Positions 6,947 through 16,578 of a DNA stretch of 64,000 bases are shown here, piece by piece (within the stretch, counting starts at the first letter, position 1; every line of letters starts with the position of its first letter). The notes beneath the pieces were generated by a model, which saw only the letters and a list, made by a program, of their open reading frames with translations, searched no databases and had not been told where the DNA came from. Position numbers and translations under genes: made by a program. Origin of the DNA: an uncultured Treponema sp. (GTDB taxonomy: Bacteria > Spirochaetota > Spirochaetia > Treponematales > Treponemataceae); NCBI GenBank assembly GCA_938039145.1, contig CALHVG010000003.1, positions 1 through 64,000 of the forward strand. Direction: 5' to 3'.

Positions 6947-9343
6947 ATGGATTTTACGCAAGAAACAATAGACGCTTTGGAAGTCAATGAAGTTGAGATA
7001 ATGAAAAAAATCGCTGCCGAACTGAATGTCAGGATTCAGCAGGTCAGCGCGGTGATTGGTCTTATAAAAGAAGACTGCACGATTGCATTTATAAGCCGGT
7101 ACAGAAGGGAACAGACCGGAAATCTTGACGAAGTTCAGGTTCGGGACTGCGATCATCTTTTTAAGTCGTACAAAAATCTTGAGGAACGCCGCCTTGAAAT
7201 CGTAAAGGGTGTTTTTGCGCAGGGAAAACTTTCGGATTCTCTTTATGAGGCGATAATGTCTGCGACGACGTTGACCGCACTTGAAGACCTTTGGGCTCCG
7301 TTCAAAAAGAAAAAGAAGACCCGCGGCATGGTTGCGGCTGAAAAGGGGCTCGAACCTCTTGCGGATGCGATGCTCGTGATGGACGATTCTTCTATAGAAA
7401 AGGAAGCCGAGAAATATATAAAGACGGACAACGAAGATTCTGCGCTGAACGTGGAATCTGTTACCGATGCGCTTAACGGCGCAAAAGATATTCTTGCCGA
7501 ACGAGTTAGCCAGGATTCAAAGAACAGAACCGAAGTACATGACCTTTACATGGCTACGGGAAACATAAAAAGCAAAGGAATCGTTCCTGAAGGGCAGACT
7601 GAAGAACAGGCGATGAAGACCAGCACATATCAGATGTATTGGGATTATTCCGAGCCTTTGAATCAGGTGAAGCCGCATAGAATTCTTGCGATGAACCGAG
7701 CCGAAAGGGAAGGTGCGTTGGATCTTACCATCGACATTGACGTGGATTCCGCTGTTGAACTTCTTACAAAGAAAGCGACCGTCAACAATAAATACCACAA
7801 AGAAGCGATAGAGGACGGAGTTGTTCGGCTTCTTTCGCCCGCTGTTGTCCGTGAAATCAGAAGCAACGAGACCGACAATGCGGATGAACACGGAATAGGA
7901 ATATTCAGCGAAAACCTAAAGAATCTTCTGATGACGCAGCCAATCAAGGGAAGCCGAGTTCTTGGTGTTGATCCGGGCTATCGCAATGGAACTAAATGTG
8001 CCGCCCTTGATGAGACGGGAAAATATCTTGGATTTTTCAAGATTTTTCAGGAACAGGATCCTGAAGGCGCGTACAAAGCGATAAACGATGCAATCGACAA
8101 ATATGACATACAGGTTTTGGCTGTAGGAAACGGAACCGGAAGCCAGGAAGTTCAGGCGATAGTCTCAAAAGTCATAAGCGAAAACTATGCGTCGTCCGAT
8201 GTAAAGTATACGGTCGTGGACGAATCCGGTGCTTCTGTATATTCTGCAAGTCCTGTTGCTACCGAAGAATTCCCGGACTTGGACGTAATGGTTCGGGGTG
8301 CGATTTCAATGGGACGCAGATTGCAAGACCCTCTTGCGGAACTTGTAAAAATCGACCCTAAGGCTATTGGGGTTGGGCTTTATCAGCACGACGTGAATCA
8401 GAAAAAACTTGCTGACCAGCTGGACGAAGTTGTAAGTTCGGTTGTGAACAATGTCGGCGTGAACCTGAACACGGCAAGTTACATGCTTTTGAAGTACGTA
8501 TCGGGAATCAACACGTCGACCGCAAAGAAAATCGTTGCCTACAGAGATTCAAACGGTAAAATCCAAAGCCGGGAGGATTTGAAAAAAGTTCCGGGGCTTG
8601 GACCAAAGGCGTTCGAGCAATGTGCGGGCTTTCTTAAAATCGCTGAAAGCGCAGACCCTTTGGACAATACATGGGTTCACCCCGAAAATTATGATGTCGC
8701 CCGCGAAGTGCTTCCCGTCATAAAGGCAGGCGGAAAAATTGACAATGAGACACATAAAATCCTTTGCGAAAAATACAACATCGGTGAGACTACGCTGAAC
8801 GACATAATCGACGAACTTCAGAAACCTAACCGAGACCCTCGTTCGGGCTATCCTGCTCCGATAATGCAGAAAGGCGTTGTTCAGTTCGAAGATTTGAAAG
8901 AAGGAATGAAAGTAACCGGCAAAATCAAGAATGTGGTTGATTTCGGAGCTTTTGTTGACATAGGATTGCACGAGACTGCCCTGATTCACATTTCAGAGTT
9001 GAGCGACTCTTTTGTAAGCGACCCGATGGCAGTTGTCAAAGTCGGCGACATATTTGATTTTACAATAATCGGTCTTGACAAGGACAGGAAACGCATAAGT
9101 CTTTCTTTGAAAAGCGATGCGGCAAACAGAATCGGAAAGACCGCTCAAGGCAATCCGAAAAACCGTTCTTCGGAAACCGCAAAAAAATCCGACAATGCCG
9201 ACGGAAATCGAAAAGTCGTGGTTGTAAAAAAAGGCGGCTATGACAAAACGGAGCGGAACGGCAGAGGAAACGGTGCGAACAGAAATTTTGGAAGCGACGA
9301 CGGAATGAGTTACAACCCGTTTGCGGCTTTGCTCAAGAAATAG
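6947..9343 (+). CDS. tex: Tex family RNA-binding transcription accessory protein
   Basis: A 798-residue cytoplasmic nucleic-acid-binding protein of the Tex/Spt6-like family. Domains in order: N-terminal helical region (ISRYRREQTGNLD), a YqgF/RNase H-like domain starting at VLGVDPGYRNG, tandem helix-hairpin-helix units (VSGINTSTAKKIVAYR and KVPGLGPKAFEQCAGFLKI), and an S1 domain (GKIKNVVDFGAFVDIGLHE). A Lys/Arg/Asn/Gly-rich tail of about 70 residues follows. The start at 6947 has a poor ribosome site. An ATG at 7001 (MKKIAAELN) aligns better with the usual Tex N terminus and may be the true start. It is not obviously in an operon. Confidence 0.95.
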   Translation: MDFTQETIDALEVNEVEIMKKIAAELNVRIQQVSAVIGLIKEDCTIAFISRYRREQTGNLDEVQVRDCDHLFKSYKNLEERRLEIVKGVFAQGKLSDSLYEAIMSATTLTALEDLWAPFKKKKKTRGMVAAEKGLEPLADAMLVMDDSSIEKEAEKYIKTDNEDSALNVESVTDALNGAKDILAERVSQDSKNRTEVHDLYMATGNIKSKGIVPEGQTEEQAMKTSTYQMYWDYSEPLNQVKPHRILAMNRAEREGALDLTIDIDVDSAVELLTKKATVNNKYHKEAIEDGVVRLLSPAVVREIRSNETDNADEHGIGIFSENLKNLLMTQPIKGSRVLGVDPGYRNGTKCAALDETGKYLGFFKIFQEQDPEGAYKAINDAIDKYDIQVLAVGNGTGSQEVQAIVSKVISENYASSDVKYTVVDESGASVYSASPVATEEFPDLDVMVRGAISMGRRLQDPLAELVKIDPKAIGVGLYQHDVNQKKLADQLDEVVSSVVNNVGVNLNTASYMLLKYVSGINTSTAKKIVAYRDSNGKIQSREDLKKVPGLGPKAFEQCAGFLKIAESADPLDNTWVHPENYDVAREVLPVIKAGGKIDNETHKILCEKYNIGETTLNDIIDELQKPNRDPRSGYPAPIMQKGVVQFEDLKEGMKVTGKIKNVVDFGAFVDIGLHETALIHISELSDSFVSDPMAVVKVGDIFDFTIIGLDKDRKRISLSLKSDAANRIGKTAQGNPKNRSSETAKKSDNADGNRKVVVVKKGGYDKTERNGRGNGANRNFGSDDGMSYNPFAALLKK

Positions 9344-9374
9344 GATTCTTCCATAAAATAATTTTTGGTTTTAA

Positions 9375-9403
9375 TTGCCTTAGCTCTTTTTTAATGATAA
9401 CAT
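9375..9403 (+). promoter_or_regulatory. Promoter of the lipoprotein/OMP pair
   Basis: TTGCCT (9375-9380), 17 bases, TAACAT (9398-9403), about 57 bases ahead of the lipoprotein start. Confidence 0.5.
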
Positions 9404-9459
9404 GATGCGTATTGTTTCTCTTCTTTAGATGATATCAGCCATATAACACACGGAGGTTT

Positions 9460-12375
9460 ATGATGAAAAACTTCGTAAAATCGTTTGTCTTGGTTTGTTC
9501 GATGCTTTTTCTTGCAAATTGTTCATGGAGACTTCCTGAGTCCTTTGCCATAAAGACGGACGCAAACTACAATTTTTCTGTCGGGTCGGTATCGAAAAAT
9601 CTTACTGAATATTTGTCCGCAAAAGCAATCGGCGAAAAGATACAAGACTCGTCGACCTCGCCGATAAACATGGAGCTTTATGACTACAAGCCGGAAGGTG
9701 AGACAACTCCGTATCGCCAGCTTATCGCTGACTTCTGCGTCCAGAAAATGGAATTTGACCTTTCTAAAATCTTGCCTGCTGATATGGACTTTTCTACGAG
9801 TCTTGGAAATTCGTTTGGGAAGCCTGTCGATTCACAGGAAATAAAAATTCCAGATTTGGCTTCCACATTGAATGCGAATCCCGTAAAAATCGATTTGGAA
9901 AGATTTGCAAAAGAGATTCCGCAAAAAATCTCTTTTGCTCCGATTTCAGTTCCGATTCCGGATAGAACTGCTGCCATATCTGACGAGATTATTGCTCCTT
10001 TTACAATAAACATGGCAATAGCCGACGGCGGTTCTTTCAATTCAATTAATTTTTCCGAAGTTGAGGCGGGGAGCGAATCTAAAAGTTACATTCTTATTTC
10101 TCTTACTCCGCCGGCTTCCGTTCCTGCTGATATGAAGGCAAAGATAGGATGTTCTCTTTATAGAATAAACAGCGACAGTACGAGAACAAAAATCTCATAT
10201 GCGGTTCCGGTAGCGATTTCAACAACATCAAAGACGGATATAAAACTTCCGCTTGATGGGCAATCCATAGGCAGTTCTTTTGCGCTTGGTTTTGAAGGTT
10301 CTATAACCGCATCTGCGGGTGCAGGATTAGCCGACACATACACATATTCGGCAAGTTTGAAATTTGCCGATACAACAACCCTTCACAGCATTACAGAGGC
10401 TACGATGAATCTTTCGGACAATCCGGACGGTCCGCTCAACTTTAAGAAGGAAATTCCATCGTTGGGATTCCCGATGTTTGTGGAGTGTACTATAGGAAGC
10501 GGAAACTTTGCTTTTGAGTGCGAACAGCCCAGTGGTTGGTCGGGAATAACGTTTACCCCGAATCTTTCGATTTCGGGCGGAATTTCAAAAAGCGACGGCT
10601 CGGGAATAACAAATGCGGATTTCACAAATGGTACCGGTTCAGGAACGTACATATTGAACAAAGTCTTGAATCTTTCGGGGCTGGTATACAAGAACACCAC
10701 TATTTCCATAGACGGAAAAATTGCCGTGGCTCTTAATAACGCAAATGTAATATTCAAAAAGGATGAAATGGTTCCAAAGTGCGAGATAAGCACAATCAAT
10801 TCCGCCATCGCAAATCTGAAAGATTTTCTCTACGATATTTCCACCGGAGAAAGCAAGCTGAAATACACAATAAATTACGACTTGGCATCTTCGGATTCTG
10901 CAATCAAACAATATATAAAATACATAAAACTTGACAGCGGTGCCGGAATAACGCTTCCTTATTCGAACACTCTTCCTGTCGGAAACGATATTGGAATCAA
11001 ATACAATTCGGATTTTCTTTCTATTGGAACAAGTTCATCTCCTTTGCAGACGACTCTCAACTCTTACGGAGAACAGAAAAATGCTGACGGAGTTTCGGAT
11101 TTTGTGGGTAAACTTGAATTCCTTACTTCCGCAGAAAAGGTGATTGACCCCAGTCTGAACCACAAGGTTGACTTTACGGTGGAAATGATTTTACCCGGAA
11201 GAGAGGAAATTCAAACAAAATACGGAATGGGCGCAGAGTACAACTATTATACGGTTCTTTCTAATGTGCAGTTGGGGGCAACATACAAACTCAATATTGA
11301 AAAGCCGGTCGCATCATTTAAATGGATTGAAGCAGGCATAAAAAAATCTGCGGTAGGTTCAAATTTCAAAAAGACGGTGGACACGGGCTTTAGCGTATCG
11401 AACATGATGGCTTCCGTTGCGGACGCTGTTGAAACTTCGGATTTTCTTGAGCATATAAAAGTTGAGACGATTCCGATGTACGTTTATTTTGTCGCACCGG
11501 GTCTTACTACATTCAACGAGATGGGCTTTAAGTGTTCTGTAATCGCAAAAGCCGATGAATCAGGAACCATTTTGAATGCTGCAGTTTTTATGGGAAACGA
11601 AGTAAAAGATTCAGCCGGCAATTTAACCGGCGTTACGCCGCAGGACTTTGAAATGATAAACTCTATTCCTGCTCTCGATTCGGATGAAAATCTCAAGGAA
11701 CATTTGGTAACAAAGAAACTTGATGAGACAAAGGCTTCGGCGTATAAAGAAGTAAAGCATTTGCTGAACACGAATAGTTCAGGTACTATAAAAATGCAAT
11801 ACGCTATGAGTATTGGTGGTAGCGGCGATACGTTTGTGCTTAAAAAGGAAATGTTCGACAGCCTTTCGTCTTCTTCTGAAAATCCAAGCACAGGAATAGA
11901 ACTGCGCTCAAGGATAATTGTTCCGTTGCGGCTAAAGGTTGACACGGACGACGACAAACCCGTCGGAATCAGCGTAATGAAACTTCTGAACAAAGGCATC
12001 GAAAAGCCCGATATTTTCGGTCGCACTGAAGCCACGAACATGGATTCGGCAATGAAATTCATAAATGCGATTGAATATGCGGAACTTTCGTACTCGGTGA
12101 AGAACGAACTTATTAATTACGACAACCCTTCGACCGCGTTCATGATTTCGCTTGACCCGAAAATAAGCGGAATGAATACTTTTGATTTCAAAATCGGCGC
12201 AAGTTCGATAAGGCTTACCCCCGACGACTTGAACAAAATGCTGAATACATATCCTTTCAAACCGGACCTAAAAATCGTGCTTCCGAAAGGAACTATCCAA
12301 GTTCTTGAAGAATCAACTATGGGCATCACCGCGAATATCAAGATAAAGACGAACGGCACGGTTCAGTTTCCGTAA
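9460..12375 (+). CDS. Large predicted lipoprotein, function unknown
   Basis: A 971-residue protein whose N terminus is a lipoprotein signal: basic start, hydrophobic stretch and Cys at LFLANC (Asn at -1, tolerated by relaxed spirochaetal lipoboxes). The rest has no membrane helix and is Ser/Thr/Asp-rich with alternating hydrophobic strands, consistent with a beta-rich periplasmic or surface protein. Two adjacent ATGs follow GGAGG; the second (9463) has the better spacing. No enzyme motif was recognised. The next gene, 37 bases on, encodes a probable outer-membrane barrel, so the two may act together at the outer membrane. Confidence 0.8.
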   Translation: MMKNFVKSFVLVCSMLFLANCSWRLPESFAIKTDANYNFSVGSVSKNLTEYLSAKAIGEKIQDSSTSPINMELYDYKPEGETTPYRQLIADFCVQKMEFDLSKILPADMDFSTSLGNSFGKPVDSQEIKIPDLASTLNANPVKIDLERFAKEIPQKISFAPISVPIPDRTAAISDEIIAPFTINMAIADGGSFNSINFSEVEAGSESKSYILISLTPPASVPADMKAKIGCSLYRINSDSTRTKISYAVPVAISTTSKTDIKLPLDGQSIGSSFALGFEGSITASAGAGLADTYTYSASLKFADTTTLHSITEATMNLSDNPDGPLNFKKEIPSLGFPMFVECTIGSGNFAFECEQPSGWSGITFTPNLSISGGISKSDGSGITNADFTNGTGSGTYILNKVLNLSGLVYKNTTISIDGKIAVALNNANVIFKKDEMVPKCEISTINSAIANLKDFLYDISTGESKLKYTINYDLASSDSAIKQYIKYIKLDSGAGITLPYSNTLPVGNDIGIKYNSDFLSIGTSSSPLQTTLNSYGEQKNADGVSDFVGKLEFLTSAEKVIDPSLNHKVDFTVEMILPGREEIQTKYGMGAEYNYYTVLSNVQLGATYKLNIEKPVASFKWIEAGIKKSAVGSNFKKTVDTGFSVSNMMASVADAVETSDFLEHIKVETIPMYVYFVAPGLTTFNEMGFKCSVIAKADESGTILNAAVFMGNEVKDSAGNLTGVTPQDFEMINSIPALDSDENLKEHLVTKKLDETKASAYKEVKHLLNTNSSGTIKMQYAMSIGGSGDTFVLKKEMFDSLSSSSENPSTGIELRSRIIVPLRLKVDTDDDKPVGISVMKLLNKGIEKPDIFGRTEATNMDSAMKFINAIEYAELSYSVKNELINYDNPSTAFMISLDPKISGMNTFDFKIGASSIRLTPDDLNKMLNTYPFKPDLKIVLPKGTIQVLEESTMGITANIKIKTNGTVQFP

Positions 12376-12412
12376 TGTTCTGCACCGGAGAGACCGATTT
12401 TAGGAGGACCGT

Positions 12413-13837
12413 ATGAAAAAAATCATATTTGCGGCGATTTCGATACTGTTGTTTTCGAACTTTATATTTTCCGAGGAAACTGAAATCCCTCAACTCGAAG
12501 CCGGTGAAAATCCTGTTGTAATGGAAGGCGAAAAAACTCTTTATGCGGCGAACGGGGCTGAAGCGGTTGCGTCAAAATTCACCGATGAAGATTTCATGTT
12601 TGAGGAAGACCCTGAATATTATGAGGAGGAAGTGTCCAATTCAAACAAAAACAGAATTGACAATCCGCACAGGATTTTTGAAATGGGATTTGCGCTTGAT
12701 GTCAGTGCTTCCAACAACATTTTTGGATTGAACGAAATTTTCGTAAAAACTTTTATATTGGATCTTAAAAAAATTGCGGATAAAACCCCGTCCTATGGTT
12801 TTGCGTTTAAGCCTGTGGTTTCACTTTCTTCCTTCATGAACTTGAACTTGTTCAACGGTTTGCATTTGGGTTTTGAAAGCGGACTTGAAGTAAACGGCAG
12901 TTTCGGAATCGGAAAATCCATGTTCGACTTCTTGGGATACGGAAACTCATTGGGTGCGTTGATTGCCGTAGATGCGAATGCCTATGCGGATGTGTTTACG
13001 CATGTTGACATAAAAGTTGGATTAAACTTTTTGGATGGGTATCATCTTGAAGTCCAGCCCGCAATTTTTCTTCCTTTGGCGCACGTGAACACGGAAAGCG
13101 CAAAGGCTTCGCTTCAAAACACGGCGGACGGAAAAATCGCTATGACTGCGGAAGGGCAGTTCGGACTTTATACGTTTACAGACTTGCAGAAAATAATCGA
13201 GCAGAAAAACATGGAAGACATAGTTTCGAGCCTGAATTCGGGCTGGGGATTTGATATTGCTTCCAGCGTGGACAAAGAGGTTATCGACAAACTTGTCGTT
13301 CAGGCGTATTCAAGAATCCCGATTGTTCCGGGAAAACTGAACCATAAAGCCACCCTAAAAGCTTCTGTTTCGGGAAAATTCGACGGTGTACAGCGTTTGA
13401 TAGAAAGTGCCGGCGGAGAAGCACCGGTCGGTTTCACGTCGGAATCGACCTTCAGCTATTCTCAGGAAACCTACAATTTGAGCAGACCGTTCCGTATCGG
13501 CGGACGAGCCTCGTATCAGCCGTTTGGGGATTGGGTTACTTTTGGAGCGCAGTTGGGGCTGGGGGTAAAAGAACCGTACTCCGGCACGGCAAAAGCATAC
13601 GCAGAATACGAAGTATCCGCGCGGGTCGGAATTGTTTCTCCGAAGATTGGCGAAATCATCGGATTTAGATTTTCGCACGGTTATTTGAGTGAAATATTCC
13701 ATAACCAGATTACGTTCCTTTTTAATTTCCGTGCATTTGAACTGAATCTTGGAGTTTCGTTCAAAGGTTCGGATTTCCCATCAAGTTTTGCGCTGCACGG
13801 ACTAGGTGCGTTCATCTACATGGCGTTCGGCTGGTAG
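12413..13837 (+). CDS. Predicted outer-membrane beta-barrel protein, function unknown
   Basis: A 474-residue protein with a Sec signal peptide (residues 1-20, cleavage near FIFSEE) and an acidic linker to about residue 75. The remainder has alternating strands rich in Gly and aromatic residues and ends in a terminal aromatic (FIYMAFGW), as expected of an outer-membrane barrel. AGGAGG precedes the ATG. It is co-transcribed with the upstream lipoprotein gene and followed by a terminator. Family not recognised. Confidence 0.78.
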   Translation: MKKIIFAAISILLFSNFIFSEETEIPQLEAGENPVVMEGEKTLYAANGAEAVASKFTDEDFMFEEDPEYYEEEVSNSNKNRIDNPHRIFEMGFALDVSASNNIFGLNEIFVKTFILDLKKIADKTPSYGFAFKPVVSLSSFMNLNLFNGLHLGFESGLEVNGSFGIGKSMFDFLGYGNSLGALIAVDANAYADVFTHVDIKVGLNFLDGYHLEVQPAIFLPLAHVNTESAKASLQNTADGKIAMTAEGQFGLYTFTDLQKIIEQKNMEDIVSSLNSGWGFDIASSVDKEVIDKLVVQAYSRIPIVPGKLNHKATLKASVSGKFDGVQRLIESAGGEAPVGFTSESTFSYSQETYNLSRPFRIGGRASYQPFGDWVTFGAQLGLGVKEPYSGTAKAYAEYEVSARVGIVSPKIGEIIGFRFSHGYLSEIFHNQITFLFNFRAFELNLGVSFKGSDFPSSFALHGLGAFIYMAFGW

Positions 13838-13898
13838 AAATCGAAAAAAGCCGAAAAGAAAATAGACTTTCAGAAAATTGCAGATAATTTAAAATTAT

Positions 13899-13930
13899 GC
13901 CCGACATTTATATGCCGGGCGTTTTGTTTT
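13899..13930 (+). terminator. Intrinsic terminator after the OMP gene
   Basis: Hairpin GCCCG(a)C/TG(c)CGGGC with a short AT loop followed by GTTTTGTTTT. Confidence 0.8.
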
Positions 13931-14079
13931 AACGGCAGGGAATAAGTTTAAGAATTGGGCTGTTGCCTGCAATTTACTTTAATGCAGCAATTCGTCATTT
14001 TTTCTTATAGATTTTATCAAAAGCTGAGAATTGCTCCTTGTTTCTAAATTCGCTTCCCGTGCGAAGCTTTCGTTTCTTA

Positions 14080-14108
14080 TTGAGAATTTTCCATCAAAGT
14101 TGTAAAAT
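14080..14108 (+). promoter_or_regulatory. nfnA promoter
   Basis: TTGAGA (14080-14085), 17-base spacer, TAAAAT (14103-14108), 38 bases before the nfnA ATG. Confidence 0.65.
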
Positions 14109-14146
14109 ATTTCTCAATAACGTCAGGTCATTTTTAGAGGAAGAGT

Positions 14147-14989
14147 ATGTTTAAGATTCTTGAAAAAAGAAAGCTGTCGGAAGCGTCCGACACATGGTAC
14201 ATGAAAATCGCCGCTCCGGAAATCGCAAAAAATCGAAAGGCGGGGCAATTTATAATCCTTCAGATTGACGAGGATTTTGGCGAACGCATTCCTCTTACGA
14301 TAGCCGACGCAAACGCAGATGAGGGCTGGATTGCCCTTGCTTTTCAGGCGGTCGGTGCGACTTCCTATAAACTTTCTCAGAAAAATGTTGGGGACGAACT
14401 TCCAGCCCTGCTTGGTCCTCTTGGAAATCCTTCGATAATCGAAAAAAAATCCGGACCGGTCGTTGTTGTCGGTGGCGGCTTTGGCGTCGCTCCGTGCTAT
14501 CCTATCGTCCAGGCGCACAAGGCAATCGGGAACAAAGTGATTGTCGTTATAGCCGCCAGAACAAAAGACCTTTTGATTTATGTTGACGAAATGAAAGCTG
14601 TCGCGGACGAAGTTATAATAATGACCGACGACGGTTCTGCCGGTCGCAAAGGTGTTTCGACCGTTCCTCTAAAAGAAATGTGTGAATCCCAAAATCCGCC
14701 TGCCGAAGTGATTGCCATCGGACCTCCGATAATGATGAAATTCTGCGCCCTTACAACAAAACCGTACAATGTTCCCACCACGGTTTCCCTGAACACGATT
14801 ATGATTGATGGAACGGGAATGTGCGGCGGTTGCCGGGTTACAATTGGCGATGAAATGAAATTCGTCTGCGTGGACGGCCCTGAATTCGACGCTCACAAAG
14901 TGGACTGGGACAATATGATGATGCGCATGAAATCTTTCAAACAAAGGGAAACGGAAGATTTCCATAAATGCAAATTGGATTCACTGTAA
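14147..14989 (+). CDS. nfnA: NfnA: FAD/[2Fe-2S] subunit of electron-bifurcating ferredoxin-NADP+ oxidoreductase
   Basis: A 280-residue ferredoxin-reductase-type flavoprotein: N-terminal FAD-binding barrel, NAD-binding core with GGGFGVAPCYP (109-119), and a C-terminal iron-sulfur segment. The cluster ligand pattern is Asp221, Cys226, Cys229, Cys241 (DGTGMCGGCR ... CVDGPEFD). This is the three-Cys-one-Asp arrangement with the spacing described for NfnA, and differs from the four-Cys pattern of the related PyrK. The complex NfnAB couples NADH and reduced ferredoxin to NADP+ reduction in the cytoplasm. nfnB follows 53 bases on. Older names include sulfide dehydrogenase beta subunit or glutamate synthase small-subunit-like. 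Confidence 0.9.
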   Translation: MFKILEKRKLSEASDTWYMKIAAPEIAKNRKAGQFIILQIDEDFGERIPLTIADANADEGWIALAFQAVGATSYKLSQKNVGDELPALLGPLGNPSIIEKKSGPVVVVGGGFGVAPCYPIVQAHKAIGNKVIVVIAARTKDLLIYVDEMKAVADEVIIMTDDGSAGRKGVSTVPLKEMCESQNPPAEVIAIGPPIMMKFCALTTKPYNVPTTVSLNTIMIDGTGMCGGCRVTIGDEMKFVCVDGPEFDAHKVDWDNMMMRMKSFKQRETEDFHKCKLDSL

Positions 14990-15042
14990 CGACTTTGTAA
15001 ACAAGCCTAAAAATTGCATATTTTATTCGACAAGGAACGGAT

Positions 15043-16533
15043 ATGACACATAAAACGCTCGAAGAACTAAATAAAATCGCTGAAAACGAACTTGAGAAAA
15101 TCCATAATTTTGAAAAATTGAGCAACAAGGAACGAATGGCGATTCCTCAGCAGGAAATGCCAAGCCGTGAGCCAAAAGCGCGGGCAAAACAGATGGATGA
15201 GGTTGCGCTCGGCTATACGGCGACGCAGGCAATCGTGGAAGCGAACCGCTGTCTTCAGTGCAAAAACAAGCCGTGCATAAAAGGCTGTCCTGTCGGAGTT
15301 CAGATTCCCGAATTCATTTTGGAAATTGCGAACGGCGAATTCAAAAAAGCGGTTGACATAATAAAGGAAACTTCGCTTCTGCCTGCGATTTGCGGTCGAG
15401 TTTGTCCGCAGGAAAAACAGTGTCAGGGAGTCTGCACCGTCGGAAAAGTGTTCAAATCCGCCGAGAAAGCGGTATCGATTGGTCGCTTGGAACGATTTGT
15501 GGCTGATTGGGAACGGGAAAATAATTTGGTAACGATGCCCGAACTTTCTCCGAAGACCGGGAAAAAAGTTGCTGTAGTCGGAGCTGGCCCTGCCGGACTT
15601 ACGGTGGCTGCGGATTGTGCACGCGCCGGTCATGACGTTACAATTTTTGAGGCGTTTCATAAAGCGGGCGGCGTAATGATGTACGGAATCCCTGAATTCC
15701 GTCTTCCAAAATCAATCGTCCAAACGGAAATCGACAATCTGAAAAAAATGGGCGTACATTTTGAATTGAATTTTCTTGTTGGGCGCACAGGAACCTTGGA
15801 CCAGCTTCTTGAGGAAAAAGGATTTGATGCCGCTTTCATCGGAACTGGAGCGGGGCTTCCGAAATTCATGAAAATTCCCGGCGAAAATCTTATCGGCGTG
15901 TTCAGTGCGAACGAGTATCTGACTCGTGCGAACCTTATGAAAGGTTATGACAAAGCCAGGGCGGCGACTCCGATATACGATGCAAAACACGTTGTTGTAT
16001 GTGGAGCGGGAAACGTAGCGATGGATGCGGCAAGAATGGCGTTCCGTTTGGGGGCTGAAAAAGTAGACATTGTTTATCGCCGAACAAGAAACGAAATGCC
16101 TGCAAGAATTGAAGAAATCGCTCATGCCGAAGAAGAAGGCGTGAATTTCCGTTTTCTTGAAAGTCCGGTGGAAGTTCTTGGTACGGAAGACGGTCGTGTA
16201 AGAGGCGTAAAAGTCATCAGTTTTGAGCTGGGAGAACCGGACGCATCCGGTAGGCGTTCGCCTATAGCAATTCCCGGAAGTGAACATGAAATCGAATGTG
16301 ATTCCATGATTGTGGCTCTCGGGAACGGCTCGAATCCGCTTTTGGTGAAGACGACGCCTGGTCTGAATCAGGACGCAAAAGGTCATATAACCGTGAACGA
16401 AACCCAGGCTACCAGCAAAGTAAAGGTTTGGGCAGGCGGAGACATCGTTCTTGGCGCGGCAACGGTAATTCTTGCAATGGGCGAAGGACGGGAAGCCGCT
16501 GCAGGAATCAATGCGTATTTAGCGGGTCAATAA
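15043..16533 (+). CDS. nfnB: NfnB: FAD/[4Fe-4S] subunit of electron-bifurcating ferredoxin-NADP+ oxidoreductase
   Basis: A 496-residue protein of the GltD/NfnB family. The N-terminal part carries cysteine clusters for two [4Fe-4S] centres (CLQCKNKPCIKGCPVG and CGRVCPQEKQCQGVC). Next is an FAD-binding GAGPAGL and then an NADPH-binding GAGNVAMDAAR. The C terminus WAGGDIVLGAATVILAMGEG is typical of the family. Alone it could be annotated as glutamate synthase beta chain (gltA/gltD). The NfnA gene directly upstream and the absence of a glutamate synthase large subunit favour NfnB. It supplies NADPH from NADH plus reduced ferredoxin, fitting a fermentative lifestyle. Confidence 0.9.
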   Translation: MTHKTLEELNKIAENELEKIHNFEKLSNKERMAIPQQEMPSREPKARAKQMDEVALGYTATQAIVEANRCLQCKNKPCIKGCPVGVQIPEFILEIANGEFKKAVDIIKETSLLPAICGRVCPQEKQCQGVCTVGKVFKSAEKAVSIGRLERFVADWERENNLVTMPELSPKTGKKVAVVGAGPAGLTVAADCARAGHDVTIFEAFHKAGGVMMYGIPEFRLPKSIVQTEIDNLKKMGVHFELNFLVGRTGTLDQLLEEKGFDAAFIGTGAGLPKFMKIPGENLIGVFSANEYLTRANLMKGYDKARAATPIYDAKHVVVCGAGNVAMDAARMAFRLGAEKVDIVYRRTRNEMPARIEEIAHAEEEGVNFRFLESPVEVLGTEDGRVRGVKVISFELGEPDASGRRSPIAIPGSEHEIECDSMIVALGNGSNPLLVKTTPGLNQDAKGHITVNETQATSKVKVWAGGDIVLGAATVILAMGEGREAAAGINAYLAGQ

Positions 16534-16578
16534 ATGCGGAGTACTAAGGCTTACGGCTTTTTTTTCCGATAAGAACAT

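Larger units (their letters stand above)
13838..14146. other. Intergenic region between OMP gene and nfnA
   Basis: Holds the terminator at 13899-13930 and the nfnA promoter at 14080-14108. The AT-rich DNA between shows no open frame of note. Confidence 0.6.
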
